Of a stretch of 64,000 bases of DNA, positions 19,201 through 29,200 are shown in pieces (positions within the stretch are counted from its first letter, which is position 1; each line of letters begins with the position of its first letter). A program made the translations under genes and the position numbers. The notes below the pieces were generated by a model that saw nothing but the letters and a program-made list of their open reading frames with translations, was not told the origin of the DNA and ran no database searches. This DNA comes from Chitinophaga tropicalis (GTDB lineage: Bacteria > Bacteroidota > Bacteroidia > Chitinophagales > Chitinophagaceae). The stretch spans positions 57,474 to 121,473 of the forward strand of contig NZ_WRXN01000018.1 in the NCBI RefSeq assembly GCF_009758205.1, in the 5' to 3' direction.

Positions 19201-19658
19201 CCTTCCTGATAGACGGCAAATTTGGTGGTAAGGTAATGTCTATCACACAATCTATGATGGACCAGTATGGCGTGTCTGAAGAAAGCGGCGCAGCCCGTGA
19301 TGCCGGCGGTGTAAAAGTAAATGGTGTGGACCCTTCCGGCAATGCGGTAACAACAGTGGATGCGCAGAAATGGTATACTACCATTGGCGGACGTGAAGCT
19401 GCTTCCGGTGAATACATGTACAATGCTACTACGGTACGTCTTCGTGAAGTAGCGCTGGGATATACTGTTCCTGTAAAGAACACTTTTGTGAAAGCATTGA
19501 GGCTGTCGCTCACCGGTCGTAACCTGCTTTATTTCTATAAGAAAGCGCCGTTCGATCCTGAGCTGACCATGTCTACTGCCAACGGCATGTCCGGTGTGGA
19601 TATATTCATGCCACCGGCTACACGCAGCTATGGTCTGACACTGAATGCTACCTTCTAA
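16290..19658 (+). CDS. SusC-family TonB-dependent transducer/transporter with STN domain
   Basis: About 1122 residues from the ATG at 16290; a GTG at 16173 and an ATG at 16359 are alternatives, the last beginning directly at the signal helix MKLTAILTLVFSLNL. Domains in order: basic pre-signal stretch and signal peptide, STN signalling domain (QTVTITGKRMALYDIFNSIS to the IIVIS strand), carboxypeptidase-like domain (IQGTVTDSAGHALPNVSVQV), TonB plug (VVVTALGIKRSEKS, LRGNKSGLGSNQALYVIDG, LKGASAAALYGSQGANGVI) and barrel. The STN domain is what contacts FecR, matching the sigma/FecR pair upstream. Substrate unknown. Confidence 0.94.
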   Translation: MELRETCKAPRRYGLLHRKLLIVMKLTAILTLVFSLNLSASSFSQTVTITGKRMALYDIFNSISKQTGYEFVFDEKLLQNAGPVDINMKSAPLQQVLDKCLSNKPLSYNIIDKIIVISPKAAIKETSVAAEKPAATIQGTVTDSAGHALPNVSVQVKGTTRGALTDEKGHFSLQAESNEVLVFSYLGFQTKEITVGSNTNLSVTLLSSDQQLGTVVVTALGIKRSEKSITYATQQVSGVELTKAKDPNLINTLNGKVAGMSISPSSSGVGGSAKVILRGNKSGLGSNQALYVIDGVPMNNSLTSQPNSSYGGSGAYDGGDPISNLNPDDIESISVLKGASAAALYGSQGANGVILITTKGGKAGRTQVNFSSGLTLSQIAYKPKFQNSYGQTGGTGSNPQSWGDKISGGSADNLSSYFRTGTNLTNSISLSGGSEKMQTYFSYANTSANGIQPKNKLSRNNLNFKETGHFLNDKLTAEADVNYITQTIDNTPLSGFYFNPLTGLYLFPRGANLAQYKDKFEVMNPARRLMVQNWPFNEDVQQNPWWIVNRNPNSLERNRLLLNASLKYEVASWLNIQARGSIDRINDVYEQKIYAGTIATLAPANGVYVYSNTTTNQQYGDLLANFNIPVNEDIRITGILGGSVRDVITNGEKFNSGQEGLNIANKFLIQNFTSFNPLNSGTLQENHSQFQSVFGSANISYKDWVYLDLTARNDWSSNLAFTPSGSYFYPSVGLNLILSQMAKLPEAISFAKVRGSYAQVGNSPLAYQANPAQYTFSAGGTFSQSTAVPFTDLKPEKTTSLEFGTEWRFFNNRLSVDATYYKTNTKNQTLQIAASNATYYDSYFINAGNIQNQGVEAIVRYDVLSDTKLKWNTGLNFSTNQNRIKELAPGINSFTLSGASGSNYVSKFAVGGSFGDIYGSVLQRDEQGRIKIDADGKPIRQSGDLVFVGNANTKWQLGWNNNLSFKDFTLSFLIDGKFGGKVMSITQSMMDQYGVSEESGAARDAGGVKVNGVDPSGNAVTTVDAQKWYTTIGGREAASGEYMYNATTVRLREVALGYTVPVKNTFVKALRLSLTGRNLLYFYKKAPFDPELTMSTANGMSGVDIFMPPATRSYGLTLNATF

Positions 19659-19675
19659 AGTTAAACCTGTAGAAA

Positions 19676-21304
19676 ATGAAAAGCTATTATATAAAAAGCC
19701 TGTGGGCCTTTGCAACAGTATTACTGCTTGGCGCCAGCTCCTGTACAAAGAATTTTGAAAGATATAACACTGATAATACCGGCGTAACAGATGATGATCT
19801 GAAAGCTGATTTCAAAGACCTGGGCACATTCCTGACCAGGGCGCAAAGGTCTGTCATCAACTTCTCCGGTGGTGGTGATCCCAATTCTTACCAGTTGCAG
19901 CAGAACCTGAATGCTGATTGTTATTCAGGCTATTTCATGTCACCTAACCCGTTCAACGGCGGACAGAATAACCTGTCTTATTTCATGATGACCGGCTGGA
20001 ACGGAGAGACCTTCAAAGTGGGTTACCTGAACATAATGGCATCTGTTAACAAACTGCGTGTTAATGGTGTGGATACTGCTTATCCTGCTGTATGGGCTGT
20101 AGCCCAGATATTGCAGGTAGCAGGTATGAGCCGTGTTACAGATACTTACGGCCCTATTCCGTACAGCCAGGCTGGATCCGGCAAAACGGGTATTGCGTAC
20201 GACAGTCAGCAGGATGTATACAACCGGTTCTTCCTGGAACTGGACAGTGCCACTACTGCCCTGCGCAGCTTTATTGGCGGCAGTGAAACATTACCATTTA
20301 CCTTCTCTACATTTGACCTGGTGTATAACGGCGACTTTACCAAATGGCTGCAATTTGCCAACTCACTGCGCCTGCGCCTGGCTATGCACCTTGTGAAGAG
20401 AGATCCTGCCACAGCACAGTTACAGGCTGAGAAAGCCCTCAATCCTTCAGAAGGAGGTGTGATAACCACCAATGCAGGTAATATGGCTGTAAAGGTATCT
20501 GGTGCAGGCTTCAGTAACCCGCTGGTGTTTATAGCAAAGAACTGGGCTGACATCCGTATTGGCGCTTCTATACAGTGTTATATGACCGGTTATGCTGATC
20601 CGCGTATTGGCCGTTATTTCGACAAATCGACAGATGAATCTTTCCCTGCACAATATAAGGGCATCCGTATCGGATCAATATCCGGCGGTTCTAAAGATGA
20701 TTATGTAGGATATTCTTCACTTAATTATACAGACGGGAACCCTGCTTTTTCACTTACCTCTCCTGTTCAGATCATGACAGCTGCGGAAGTGTATTTTTTA
20801 AGGGCAGAAGCGGCCGTGCGTAATTGGGCCAATGCAGGGGCCACAGCGCAAAGTTTGTATGAGCAGGGCATCAACACTTCTATGGAACAATGGAACGTTT
20901 CCGTTGGCAGTTATGTGAGTGATGCCACCAGTAAACCTGATGCTTATACAGACCCAAAGAACTCCGCTAACGATGCGCCGGCGCCTTCTGCCATTACTAT
21001 CAAATGGGATGATGCTGCTGACATTAATGTAAAAATGGAACGTATCATCACACAGAAATGGATAGCTATGTTCCCCGAGGGAATGGAAGCATGGACGGAG
21101 TTCCGCCGTACCGGCTATCCGAAACTGTTCCCTGTTGTGAACAACAACAGCGGCGGATTGATCAGCACTGAAGTACAGATAAGGCGTTTACCATTCCCAC
21201 AGAATGAGTATAACACCAATGCAGCTGAAGTGAACAAAGCCGTACAGTTACTCGGTAATGCAGATAATGGCGGAACAAGAGTCTGGTGGGATAAAGCAGA
21301 TTAG
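19676..21304 (+). CDS. SusD/RagB-family outer membrane lipoprotein
   Basis: 542 residues. Lipoprotein signal with LLGASSC (Cys near residue 23). NFERYNTDNTGV, the long helical repeats and TAAEVYFLRAEAAVRNW near residue 365 are typical of the SusD-like branch. It starts 17 bases after SusC and ends the transcript at a strong hairpin. No enzyme gene follows, so the pair is an orphan importer whose enzymes, if any, lie elsewhere; the beta-glucan locus converges from the other side. Confidence 0.93.
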   Translation: MKSYYIKSLWAFATVLLLGASSCTKNFERYNTDNTGVTDDDLKADFKDLGTFLTRAQRSVINFSGGGDPNSYQLQQNLNADCYSGYFMSPNPFNGGQNNLSYFMMTGWNGETFKVGYLNIMASVNKLRVNGVDTAYPAVWAVAQILQVAGMSRVTDTYGPIPYSQAGSGKTGIAYDSQQDVYNRFFLELDSATTALRSFIGGSETLPFTFSTFDLVYNGDFTKWLQFANSLRLRLAMHLVKRDPATAQLQAEKALNPSEGGVITTNAGNMAVKVSGAGFSNPLVFIAKNWADIRIGASIQCYMTGYADPRIGRYFDKSTDESFPAQYKGIRIGSISGGSKDDYVGYSSLNYTDGNPAFSLTSPVQIMTAAEVYFLRAEAAVRNWANAGATAQSLYEQGINTSMEQWNVSVGSYVSDATSKPDAYTDPKNSANDAPAPSAITIKWDDAADINVKMERIITQKWIAMFPEGMEAWTEFRRTGYPKLFPVVNNNSGGLISTEVQIRRLPFPQNEYNTNAAEVNKAVQLLGNADNGGTRVWWDKAD

Positions 21305-21327
21305 TTCGGGAATGCGTATAAAAACAG

Positions 21328-21361
21328 AAGCCATCCGCCGAAAGGCGAGATGGCTTTTTTG
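21328..21361. terminator. Terminator between convergent SusD and GH30 genes
   Basis: AAGCCATC-CGCC pairs with GGCG-AGATGGCTT around GAAA, followed by six T on the plus strand and preceded by A-rich sequence for the minus strand. It serves the plus-strand SusD and probably also the converging GH30 gene. Confidence 0.8.
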
Positions 21362-21388
21362 TTGGCATAAGGATGAAGGAATATTCTA

Positions 21389-22852
21389 TTACCAGATATA
21401 AGTGGCTACGGCCCCATTATCCAGCGAAGTGTTTACGATCTTATCATTGTATTCAATATTGAATTTTTGCGGAGTTGTACCGTTGTTCAATACGATCAGC
21501 ACTTTCTTACCCTCTTTTGTTTTAAATGCCACGTTCTGCAGTTCACCAGGTACATTAGATGCGATCCTCACTGAACCAGGGCGGGCAAATTTGGAGGCGT
21601 GACCGATAATGTAATAGGCTACATTACGGGATACTCCTGTGCCGATGGTCAATGCACCCATACAGGTAGTGCAGCCGCCTTCGGTATGCGGGTCGTAGTT
21701 AACATCTGCCGCGAGGTTCCATTCCAGTACATTTCTACTCCAGTTACGTGTGGCGCCGATAATAAGCGTACCTATATGCCATTTCAGATCTCCTGCAAAA
21801 TTGCCCGGGCCACCTACCCATTGCTCAGTAAAATAGATATTTTTCTGTGGATAGGCGTTGTGCAATTGTGTCAGCGCACTGATGTTACCGGCGTACAGGT
21901 GGAAGGCAGAGCCATCCACATATGGATAAGCCGCAGCATCGCCCAGGATAGCGGCAGGATATTCAGGTTTATCTGCATTATGGTCATACACAATGATCTT
22001 TGTGGTCAGTCCTGCGGCATTGAATGCGGGGCCAAGGTGGTTCTTCACAAAGTCAGCCTGCTCAGCCGCCTGCATCACCATACTGGGATTATTACCACCA
22101 TGCAGCGGCTCATTCTGCGGAGTGATGGCGTCTATGGTAATACCTTCCGCTTTCATGGCCTGGATGTATTTTACAAAGTACCGGGCATATACGCTGTAGT
22201 ATTCAGGTTTGAGACTACCGCCTACAAAACTGTTGTTGGTCTTCATCCAGGTAGGTGCAGACCAGGGGGAGCCTAATATTCTGATACCCGGAGCTAATGC
22301 CACGATCTTCTTCAATACCGGCAGGAGGTCTGTTCTTTCTTTATCTATGCTGAATTGTGCAAGGGCCTGGTCTGTTTGTGTGCCGGGCATATCATCGTAA
22401 GTAAACGGCGTTGCACTGAGGTCAGACGCCCCTATGCTTATACGCAGGTAGCTAACGCCAATGTTATTACTGTCTGTGAGGAAGAGTTCTTTCAACAGGG
22501 CATCCTGTTCAGCGGCAGGCAGTTTGTTGATCAGGGTGGCACTGCCCCCGGTCAGGCAATATCCGAAACCATCTATTTCCTGGTAGGATTGGGAATCATC
22601 TACTTTGATAGTCAGGTTTCCGTTTACAGTGTCTTTGAAGATCAGGCTCACTTTCTGTTTCTGTAATAATGCACTCTTATCTGCTTTGGTGAGCCACATA
22701 GCTACATCTGAGGTGGTATCTCCGCCGTTGGGAGGATCTACCGGCGGAAGAGGGTCAGGGTTGTTCCCAGTGTTGCTACAACCAATGGTATAAAAGGTAC
22801 AGGCCAGGAAAGCAGTTGTAATACTGCTTCTCGTTATATTTCTGATGTTCAT
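21389..22852 (-). CDS. Glycoside hydrolase family 30 lipoprotein (beta-1,6-glucanase/glucosylceramidase type)
   Basis: 487 residues. Lipoprotein signal with TIGC (Cys25) and a Pro-rich linker to about residue 45. The (beta/alpha)8 barrel shows YQEIDGFGYCLTGGSA at the start, the acid/base Glu248 in ITPQNEP and the nucleophile Glu343 in IYFTEQWVGG; a small C-terminal beta domain ends at ATYIW. These match GH30, most like the subfamily acting on beta-1,6-linked glucans. With the GH16 enzyme upstream it would debranch laminarin or fungal beta-1,3/1,6-glucan at the cell surface. Its ATG overlaps the GH16 stop (ATGA). Exact linkage is inference. Confidence 0.92.
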   Translation of the reverse strand: MNIRNITRSSITTAFLACTFYTIGCSNTGNNPDPLPPVDPPNGGDTTSDVAMWLTKADKSALLQKQKVSLIFKDTVNGNLTIKVDDSQSYQEIDGFGYCLTGGSATLINKLPAAEQDALLKELFLTDSNNIGVSYLRISIGASDLSATPFTYDDMPGTQTDQALAQFSIDKERTDLLPVLKKIVALAPGIRILGSPWSAPTWMKTNNSFVGGSLKPEYYSVYARYFVKYIQAMKAEGITIDAITPQNEPLHGGNNPSMVMQAAEQADFVKNHLGPAFNAAGLTTKIIVYDHNADKPEYPAAILGDAAAYPYVDGSAFHLYAGNISALTQLHNAYPQKNIYFTEQWVGGPGNFAGDLKWHIGTLIIGATRNWSRNVLEWNLAADVNYDPHTEGGCTTCMGALTIGTGVSRNVAYYIIGHASKFARPGSVRIASNVPGELQNVAFKTKEGKKVLIVLNNGTTPQKFNIEYNDKIVNTSLDNGAVATYIW

Positions 22853-23706
22853 TTTTCGATCATTTTATATACTCTTACGTAATCTACTTCCATGTTCTGC
22901 GGGAAGATGTTATCGTCTATTCCCTGGGTTCCGCCCCAGTCGCCACCTACGGCAACGTTCAGCAGCAAATGGAATTTCTTGTCAAACGGCCATACGGTAT
23001 ATCCTTTACCTTCGTTCACAAACTGGAAGATGAGCTGGTTATCTATGTATCCTCTGAGGGCATAAGGCGTCCAGTCTACACGGTACAGGTGGAACTCTGA
23101 GCTGGCATTGGTTATTCTTTTTGTACTTGTTTTCTGTGTGCCTATTTTAAAGTAATAGGCTTCTGTGTGTGCGCTGATATGAATGTTATCCTGGTCATAT
23201 CCTACATGTTCCATGATATCTATTTCGCCGGATTTAGGCCAGTTGCCATATGCCCATTCTGTAGGCAGCATCCAGATGGCGGGCCATGTACCTTTACCTG
23301 AAGGCAGTTTGGCTTTGATCTCAAAACGGCCATAAAGCCAGTCTCCCTTACCGCGGGTTACCAGCCTGGCGGAAGTATAGTTCCTGTTTTCCTTTACTTC
23401 TTTTTTAGCGGTGATAGTGAGAATACCATTCCTCACTGAAGCATTGTCTATGCTGTTGGTGTAGTATTCCAGTTCATTATTTCCCCATCCGCCGCCACCG
23501 ACGTCGTATCCCCACTTTGTATTATCCGGCAATCCTTCGTAATCAAATTCGTCGGCCCAGACAGGCGTTGTTTCAAAAGCCCAGCCTTTATCTACCGGGC
23601 CCTGTGGAGCTCCCGGCCCTGTAGTATCGTTATCTTTGCCTTTGCCTGAGCAGGAAAGGATATTCATGCCCAATAACAGGAACGGTAAATACTTTAGTGT
23701 TCTCAT
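22849..23706 (-). CDS. Glycoside hydrolase family 16 lipoprotein (endo-beta-1,3-glucanase / laminarinase)
   Basis: 285 residues from the ATG at 23706. Lipobox NILSC (Cys19). The jelly-roll catalytic core has WADEFDYEGLPDNTKW, WPAIWMLP and the signature GEIDIMEHVG, giving nucleophile Glu161 and acid/base Glu166. The EIDIME spacing with an extra residue is the laminarinase (GH16_3-type) pattern rather than the agarase or carrageenase forms. As a surface lipoprotein it would cut beta-1,3-glucan into fragments for the SusC/SusD pair. It starts 67 bases after the PKD protein and is coupled to GH30. Confidence 0.94.
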   Translation of the reverse strand: MRTLKYLPFLLLGMNILSCSGKGKDNDTTGPGAPQGPVDKGWAFETTPVWADEFDYEGLPDNTKWGYDVGGGGWGNNELEYYTNSIDNASVRNGILTITAKKEVKENRNYTSARLVTRGKGDWLYGRFEIKAKLPSGKGTWPAIWMLPTEWAYGNWPKSGEIDIMEHVGYDQDNIHISAHTEAYYFKIGTQKTSTKRITNASSEFHLYRVDWTPYALRGYIDNQLIFQFVNEGKGYTVWPFDKKFHLLLNVAVGGDWGGTQGIDDNIFPQNMEVDYVRVYKMIEK

Positions 23707-23773
23707 AACATGATCCCGTTTTAAAAACACAGGCTACCTTTGGGAAAAGTAGCCTGCATGATGATCTAAATTG

Positions 23774-24649
23774 CTATATTTCTTCAAGGAATTTCACATT
23801 ATCCAGGCTGATGCCACCAGCGCCGAGTGTTCCGCCGGCGCTGCCAGCTTTTATCACCATGTAAATGGTACCGGTGGTATTAAATTTCATAATACCACTC
23901 TGACCTGTGCCGGCACCATCGCAACCTATTTCGTTCAGGTTGCCGTCAAACGGAATTTTTCCACAGCCGGTCCATGTATTCAGTGATACAAATTTGGTAC
24001 CGCTGTAATCAGATCCCTGTTTGGGCGCTGTGGCGCCGAAGTAGACTTCAAACCAGGAGTTGGTGGCGCCATTGCCTTTTACGTTGCCGGAGAATACATA
24101 GGATTTGCCGGCGGTAACGTTGATGGCCTGGTAAACAGCACCGTTAGAGTTGCCCGTATTGGAGAAGTTCATCACACCATTTTCAATTTTAATAGTAGTT
24201 TGTGTACCGCCGGTATTCAATATGGTCCAGTTCTGTTCGCTGCCGGCCTCCATAGTGCCTCCTTTCAGGATATCCTGTGTGGGTGCATCGCCGGCGATAG
24301 TTACCTTTTGGGCGGTAGCAGCATAACCGCCGTTGGTGAAGACGGTCATCTGAATAGTGTACTCACCTTTCCTGAAGTAGCTGAAGGTATCTACTTCTTT
24401 CTTTGACTTGCCGCCGTTACCATCTTCCCATTGCCACATAAAGCCCCCGGGCGTGGCATTGGACACGATAATCTTATTAGGTTTTCCGGACATGGGGGTG
24501 GCGGTAAATGCAGCAGTTGGTGCAGGTCCTAGCTTAGCATCAGAAGATTCAGGCGAGCAGGAAGTGATAGCGCAGGCCAGCAGAACTGCCATTGCCAGCG
24601 TATAGTTATATCTGTGGTTCATTGTATACAATTTGCGTTTGATGATCAT
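23774..24649 (-). CDS. PKD-domain surface glycan-binding lipoprotein (SGBP-like)
   Basis: 291 residues from the ATG at 24649, whose first bases overlap the SusD stop and which has a GGGGAGG at good spacing; an ATG at 24622 is the alternative and begins closer to the signal helix. Lipobox ITSC. A PKD domain follows (PTAAFTATPMSGKPNKIIVS, FMWQWEDGNGG, GEYTIQMTV; about residues 42-125), then a jelly-roll carbohydrate-binding-like domain (about 135-290, GTMEAGSEQNW ... GISLDNVKFLEE). Position between SusD and the enzymes matches the surface glycan-binding proteins of laminarin loci. No catalytic residues are recognised. Confidence 0.85.
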   Translation of the reverse strand: MIIKRKLYTMNHRYNYTLAMAVLLACAITSCSPESSDAKLGPAPTAAFTATPMSGKPNKIIVSNATPGGFMWQWEDGNGGKSKKEVDTFSYFRKGEYTIQMTVFTNGGYAATAQKVTIAGDAPTQDILKGGTMEAGSEQNWTILNTGGTQTTIKIENGVMNFSNTGNSNGAVYQAINVTAGKSYVFSGNVKGNGATNSWFEVYFGATAPKQGSDYSGTKFVSLNTWTGCGKIPFDGNLNEIGCDGAGTGQSGIMKFNTTGTIYMVIKAGSAGGTLGAGGISLDNVKFLEEI

Positions 24650-26187
24650 TTGGTACCTCCCCATTCTTTGCTTTGTTCTAGTTTGGTGTTTTCCAGCTCC
24701 AACAATGGAATGGGCAGTATTTCATGCTTACCGGCTATAAATCCACGGCTGGCCAGTACTGTAGCTGCCCTGCCGGTACGTACCAGGTCAAACCAGCGGT
24801 GTCCTTCACCGGCCAGTTCCAGGCGTCTTTCGTTGAAGATGTTATCATCAGTTGCATCGATAGCAGGTAATCCTACGCGGTTACGTACTGCGTTCAGCAG
24901 TGTATAGGCGCGGGTGCCTGCACTGCCCCCCTCTCCTGCTTTGATGAGGGCTTCTGCTTCCATCAGGTAGGTATCTGCCAGGCGGATCTCGTACAGGTTC
25001 TGCGGATAGTTCAGCTCTTTTACGCCGCCACCGGTTGACTGGTTAGATATTCTGCCGGCAAATTTTTCCAGGAAATACCCTGTATTCATATGTCCCTTTT
25101 CGTAGGCGGCAATACCGTTCTTTTCCAGGCTGTCCAGGTTAGCTACTGTGTATTTGTAGCGCGGGTCAAAGTGGATAGCATTGAACAGGTCTGGAGTAAC
25201 TACCAGGAAGCTCCATCCGGAGGCGTAATCAGGCGCGCCTGCTTTCAGCGCTTTATACCCCCTCGGTCCTACCATAATGTTCAGCACGTTGCCTTCTGTA
25301 CAGGCCACGCAATCCCATACGCCGGCAGAGGTAGAAGTAAATGCTACTTCAAAGATGGATTCGCTGTTAAACTTACTTCCATTGTCTGACTTCCATAATC
25401 TGCCAAAATCGTTCAGCAGTTCATACCCGTATTTTGCATTTGCCTGTCCGGGGTTAGCGCCGTTCACTTCCGCCAGTTCTGCCGCAGCGGCAGCCCATTG
25501 CTGTTCGTACAGGTATACCTTACCCAGCAGCGCATGAGCCGTGCCTTTAGTAGCGCGGCCGCCTTCTGTGGCTACGGGCACCTGGTCTGGCAATGCGGTT
25601 TCTGCGATAGCCTCTTTCAGGTCTTTTTCTATCTGAGCCCATACATCTGCAGGGGGCGCCTGTAATACGTTGTATGATTCGCCGGCGGTCAGCGTTTTGG
25701 TAATGAGCGGAATATTTTTGAATAAGCGGATGAGGTCAAAATAAAAGAAGGCACGCAGGAATTTTGCTTCTGCAACGAATCTTTTCTTCAGGTTTTCATC
25801 CATCGGAACGCCTTCCAGTTTTTCAAGCAATATGTTGGCCCTGAATATACCGGAGTAGCCTTTTTTCCAGAGCTCTGTCTGTGGTCCCTGATCGGGAGAA
25901 AGAGAATAGTTGGACCATACCTGGAATGCGGTGACATCGTTCGCTCCGCCGCCACCGGCAATATGATCGTCAGAGGCTGCGTCTAATGCGCCTACTTTGG
26001 TAACATAGTTGCCGCTCTGCCATCCTACAACATCATATACAGCAATCAGGCCGTTGAATGCTTCTGTGGCATTACGATAGTAATTCGATTCAAGGTCTTT
26101 ACCTTTTGGATCTACGTCCAGGAAGCTGTCGCTGCAGCTGCTTGTAAATAATAAACCGGCTGCCAGGAGTATATATATTTTCTTCAT
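24646..26187 (-). CDS. SusD/RagB-family outer membrane lipoprotein (beta-glucan locus)
   Basis: 513 residues. Lipobox FTSSC (Cys18) then SDSFLDVDPKG, the canonical SusD start. Four TPR-like helical pairs (GTAHALLGKVYLYEQQWAAAAAEL, NLYEIRLADTYLMEAEALIKAG) and the C-terminal hallmark IFNERRLELAGEGHRWFDLVRTG. This is the classical SusD branch, distinct from the other two in the window. It binds beta-glucan oligosaccharides and closes the SusC channel; the substrate is inferred from GH16/GH30. Confidence 0.95.
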   Translation of the reverse strand: MKKIYILLAAGLLFTSSCSDSFLDVDPKGKDLESNYYRNATEAFNGLIAVYDVVGWQSGNYVTKVGALDAASDDHIAGGGGANDVTAFQVWSNYSLSPDQGPQTELWKKGYSGIFRANILLEKLEGVPMDENLKKRFVAEAKFLRAFFYFDLIRLFKNIPLITKTLTAGESYNVLQAPPADVWAQIEKDLKEAIAETALPDQVPVATEGGRATKGTAHALLGKVYLYEQQWAAAAAELAEVNGANPGQANAKYGYELLNDFGRLWKSDNGSKFNSESIFEVAFTSTSAGVWDCVACTEGNVLNIMVGPRGYKALKAGAPDYASGWSFLVVTPDLFNAIHFDPRYKYTVANLDSLEKNGIAAYEKGHMNTGYFLEKFAGRISNQSTGGGVKELNYPQNLYEIRLADTYLMEAEALIKAGEGGSAGTRAYTLLNAVRNRVGLPAIDATDDNIFNERRLELAGEGHRWFDLVRTGRAATVLASRGFIAGKHEILPIPLLELENTKLEQSKEWGGTK

Positions 26188-26207
26188 TTTGATCGGGCAT
26201 TAATGGG

Positions 26208-29200
26208 TTAGAAAGTTGCGTTTACACCAAACATAAAGGAGCGGGCCTGCGGATAGATACCTCTGTCGATACTAAATACGCCGCCACCAATTTCGGGATC
26301 GTATCCTGTGTACTTAGTGAAGGTGAGCAGGTTCTCGCTCATAATGTACAGACGAAGTTTTCCGATACCGGCTTTACTGAGCAGAGAGGCAGGCAGTGAA
26401 TAACCAAGCTGCATGGATTTGATCCTGCAATAGCCACCATCTTCCAGGTAGAGATCAGAAGGGTTAGTGAAGTTCTTATTAGGATCTGTCCTGATCAGTC
26501 TTGGATAGTCGTTGCTGGTGCCGGGGCCTGTCCATCGGCCCAGGGCTTTTGTTTGCCAGTTAGCATTGGTGATATCCAGGCGGCGCAGGCCCTGGAAGAT
26601 CTTGTTGCCTGTTGCTCCCTGTATAAACACGATCATGTCAAAGCCTTTGTATTCTCCGTTCAGGGTAAAGCCGTATGTCCAGGTGGGGGTAGGGTTGCCG
26701 ATGAAATCGCGGTCCAGTTCAGTGATTTGTCCGTCGCCATTGAGGTCTACCCAGCGAAAATCGCCCGGGGCGGCATTAGGCTGGATCTTTTTGCCTTCTT
26801 TATTCACATAGGCGTCTACTTCAGCCTGTGTCTGGAAGATGCCGGCTGTTCTGTGACCGAAGAAGCTGTTCAGTGGTTGTCCCAGCGCTGTGCGGGTGAT
26901 GGTGGAATAGGCGCTGGACTGGAATGTTTGTCCGCCGGAAAGATAGCTTACTCCGCGGCCCAGGTTGGTCACTCTGTTCTTGAGGTAAGATACGTTACCA
27001 TTCACACCGAGGTTAAAGTCGCCCAGTTTTTTACGGTATCCTATTTCCAGTTCTACGCCTGTATTCTCCATATCGGCTACATTGGCAGCAGGGTTGGATA
27101 CAGCGCCTATATAGGCAGGGATGCGGGGGTTCTGGAGGATATCTTTAGTAGCTTTCTTATACCAATCGAACGATACTGTTATATCCCTGAGAATGGTAGC
27201 TTCAAAACCGATGTTGGTCTGGCTGGTAGATTCCCATTTCAGGTCAGGGTTTACGGGGGCATCGGGGCTGTAACCTATGAGGTAACTGCCGGAGTTGCCG
27301 AAAGCGTAGTTTCTGCCGCTGCCTATGATAGAGAGGAAGGCAAAGTCGCCGATGTTATCATTACCTACTACGCCGTAGCCTCCGCGTACTTTCAGGAAGC
27401 TGACTATGTTGTTTTCAGGCCAGAAGCCTTCGCGGGAGGCAACCCAGCCTAATGAGAAGGATGGGAATACACCGTATTTATTATTGGAACCGAAGCGGGA
27501 AGAACCATCACGGCGGATGATAGCTTCTGCCAGGTATTTCTCGTCGTAGTTATAATTTACACGGGCAAAGAGTGAAGAGATCTTGTGAAGCTGACCTTCG
27601 CTACCGTCGGATACGCGGTTGTCTGAAGCTACTTTGTAGTTGAGGGAAGCATCATCAAAATTATCTGCCGGCACATCGTAGAAGGTAACGGACGTCATCC
27701 GGGTGTTGTTATCGACATAAGCCCCCTGTCCCAGTAATATGGTCACATTGTGTTTATCTATACCCTTGTTGTAGGAAACGGTGTTTTCGATGTTCCAGTT
27801 GAAACCATTGTTCTGTTCACGGTGGAAGGACGTTCTTGTGGAAGTGGAGGAAGAGTTCAGCCAGAAGATGGGTGTGAAGCTGTCATTGCCCCAGAAAGCC
27901 ACTTTTGAGCCGAGGGTGGAGCGTACTTTCAATCCTTTGATGGGAGCAATTTCCAGGTAGGCGTTACCTACGATATTGTGTGACCATCCGAAGTTTCCTT
28001 TACGTGTAGTGATATATGCCAGTGGGTTGGTGATTTCCTGTCCGACGTGGCTGGAGATGCCATAGGGATTACCGTTAGCATCCCTGCGTATGCCAGCGTT
28101 GGTATAAGGCGCCGTTGCAGCGACAGCAGGATCGGTAACTATTACGGGTGTAGTAGGGTCCAGGTTGATGGCTGAGCTTAAAGGGCCGCCAAACTCACTG
28201 TTGGTATTTCCCAGTCCGTTGGCTTTGTCATAGGCGTATCCTACGTTCTGGCCGAAGGTGGCCCAGGGCGCCAGTTTATGTGTGGAGTTGAGCCGCAGGT
28301 TTATGCGTTTGTATTTTGAGATCTCTGTAGCTACTATACCTTCCTGGTCCAGGTAGCCGAAGGAGGTGTAGAAAGTGGATTTATCGTTACCGCCGCTTAC
28401 GCTGATCTCGTGATTCTGGCGGATGGCGTTGTTGTTGAAGATCTGTTCCTGCCAGTCGGTACCTGCTCCCAGGGATCGGGGATCTGCGAAAACGATACCT
28501 TCACCTGCTGCTACGGATGCTTCGTTCCTCAGTGTGGCATATTCTGTTGCATTCAGCATTTTCAGTTTGCGTGCGGGAGCGGAGGTGCCATAGTAGCCGT
28601 TGTAGTTGACAGAGAGCTTGCCTGCTTTTCCTTTTTTGGTGGTGACCAGTATTACACCTGCTGCGGCGCGTGCACCGTAGATGGCCTGGGAAGCGGCGTC
28701 TTTCAGTACTTCGATAGATTCTATGTCGTACTGATTCAGGTAACCGATACCTCCATTATCTACCACTACCCCATCTACTACCCAGAGCGGATCGTTATTA
28801 TTGAAGGTGGTGATACCTCTTACGCGTACGGCTGAACCGGAGCCTGGCTGGCCGGAGCTGGCGGCGATGGTTACACCGGAAGTTCTGCCCTGCAAGGCGC
28901 TTTCTACGCGGGTGATGGGTTGAGTTTCGAGATCGGCCGCACGTACGCTGGAGATGGCGCCGGTTACAACGCTTTTCTTCTGTACGCCGTAACCTACTAC
29001 CACTGTTTCGGTGAGGGCGGTCTGTGAAGCTTTCAGGCGAATGCTGAAGTTACCGCTGCCGGCAGCATGTGTTTGCGGAGTATATCCTACGGCGCTGAAT
29101 ACCAGGAAGCTATTTGCCGGTGCTTTTAGGGTGAATCTGCCTTCTGTATTGGTGGCAGTGCCGGTAGTGCCGTCTTTTACACGTACGCTGGCGCCGGGCA

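Noticed and set aside
26553..27452. 299-codon open frame opposite the beta-glucan SusC gene
   Set aside because: The minus-strand SusC reading has clear domains throughout; the plus-strand frame has none and is a codon-bias shadow.
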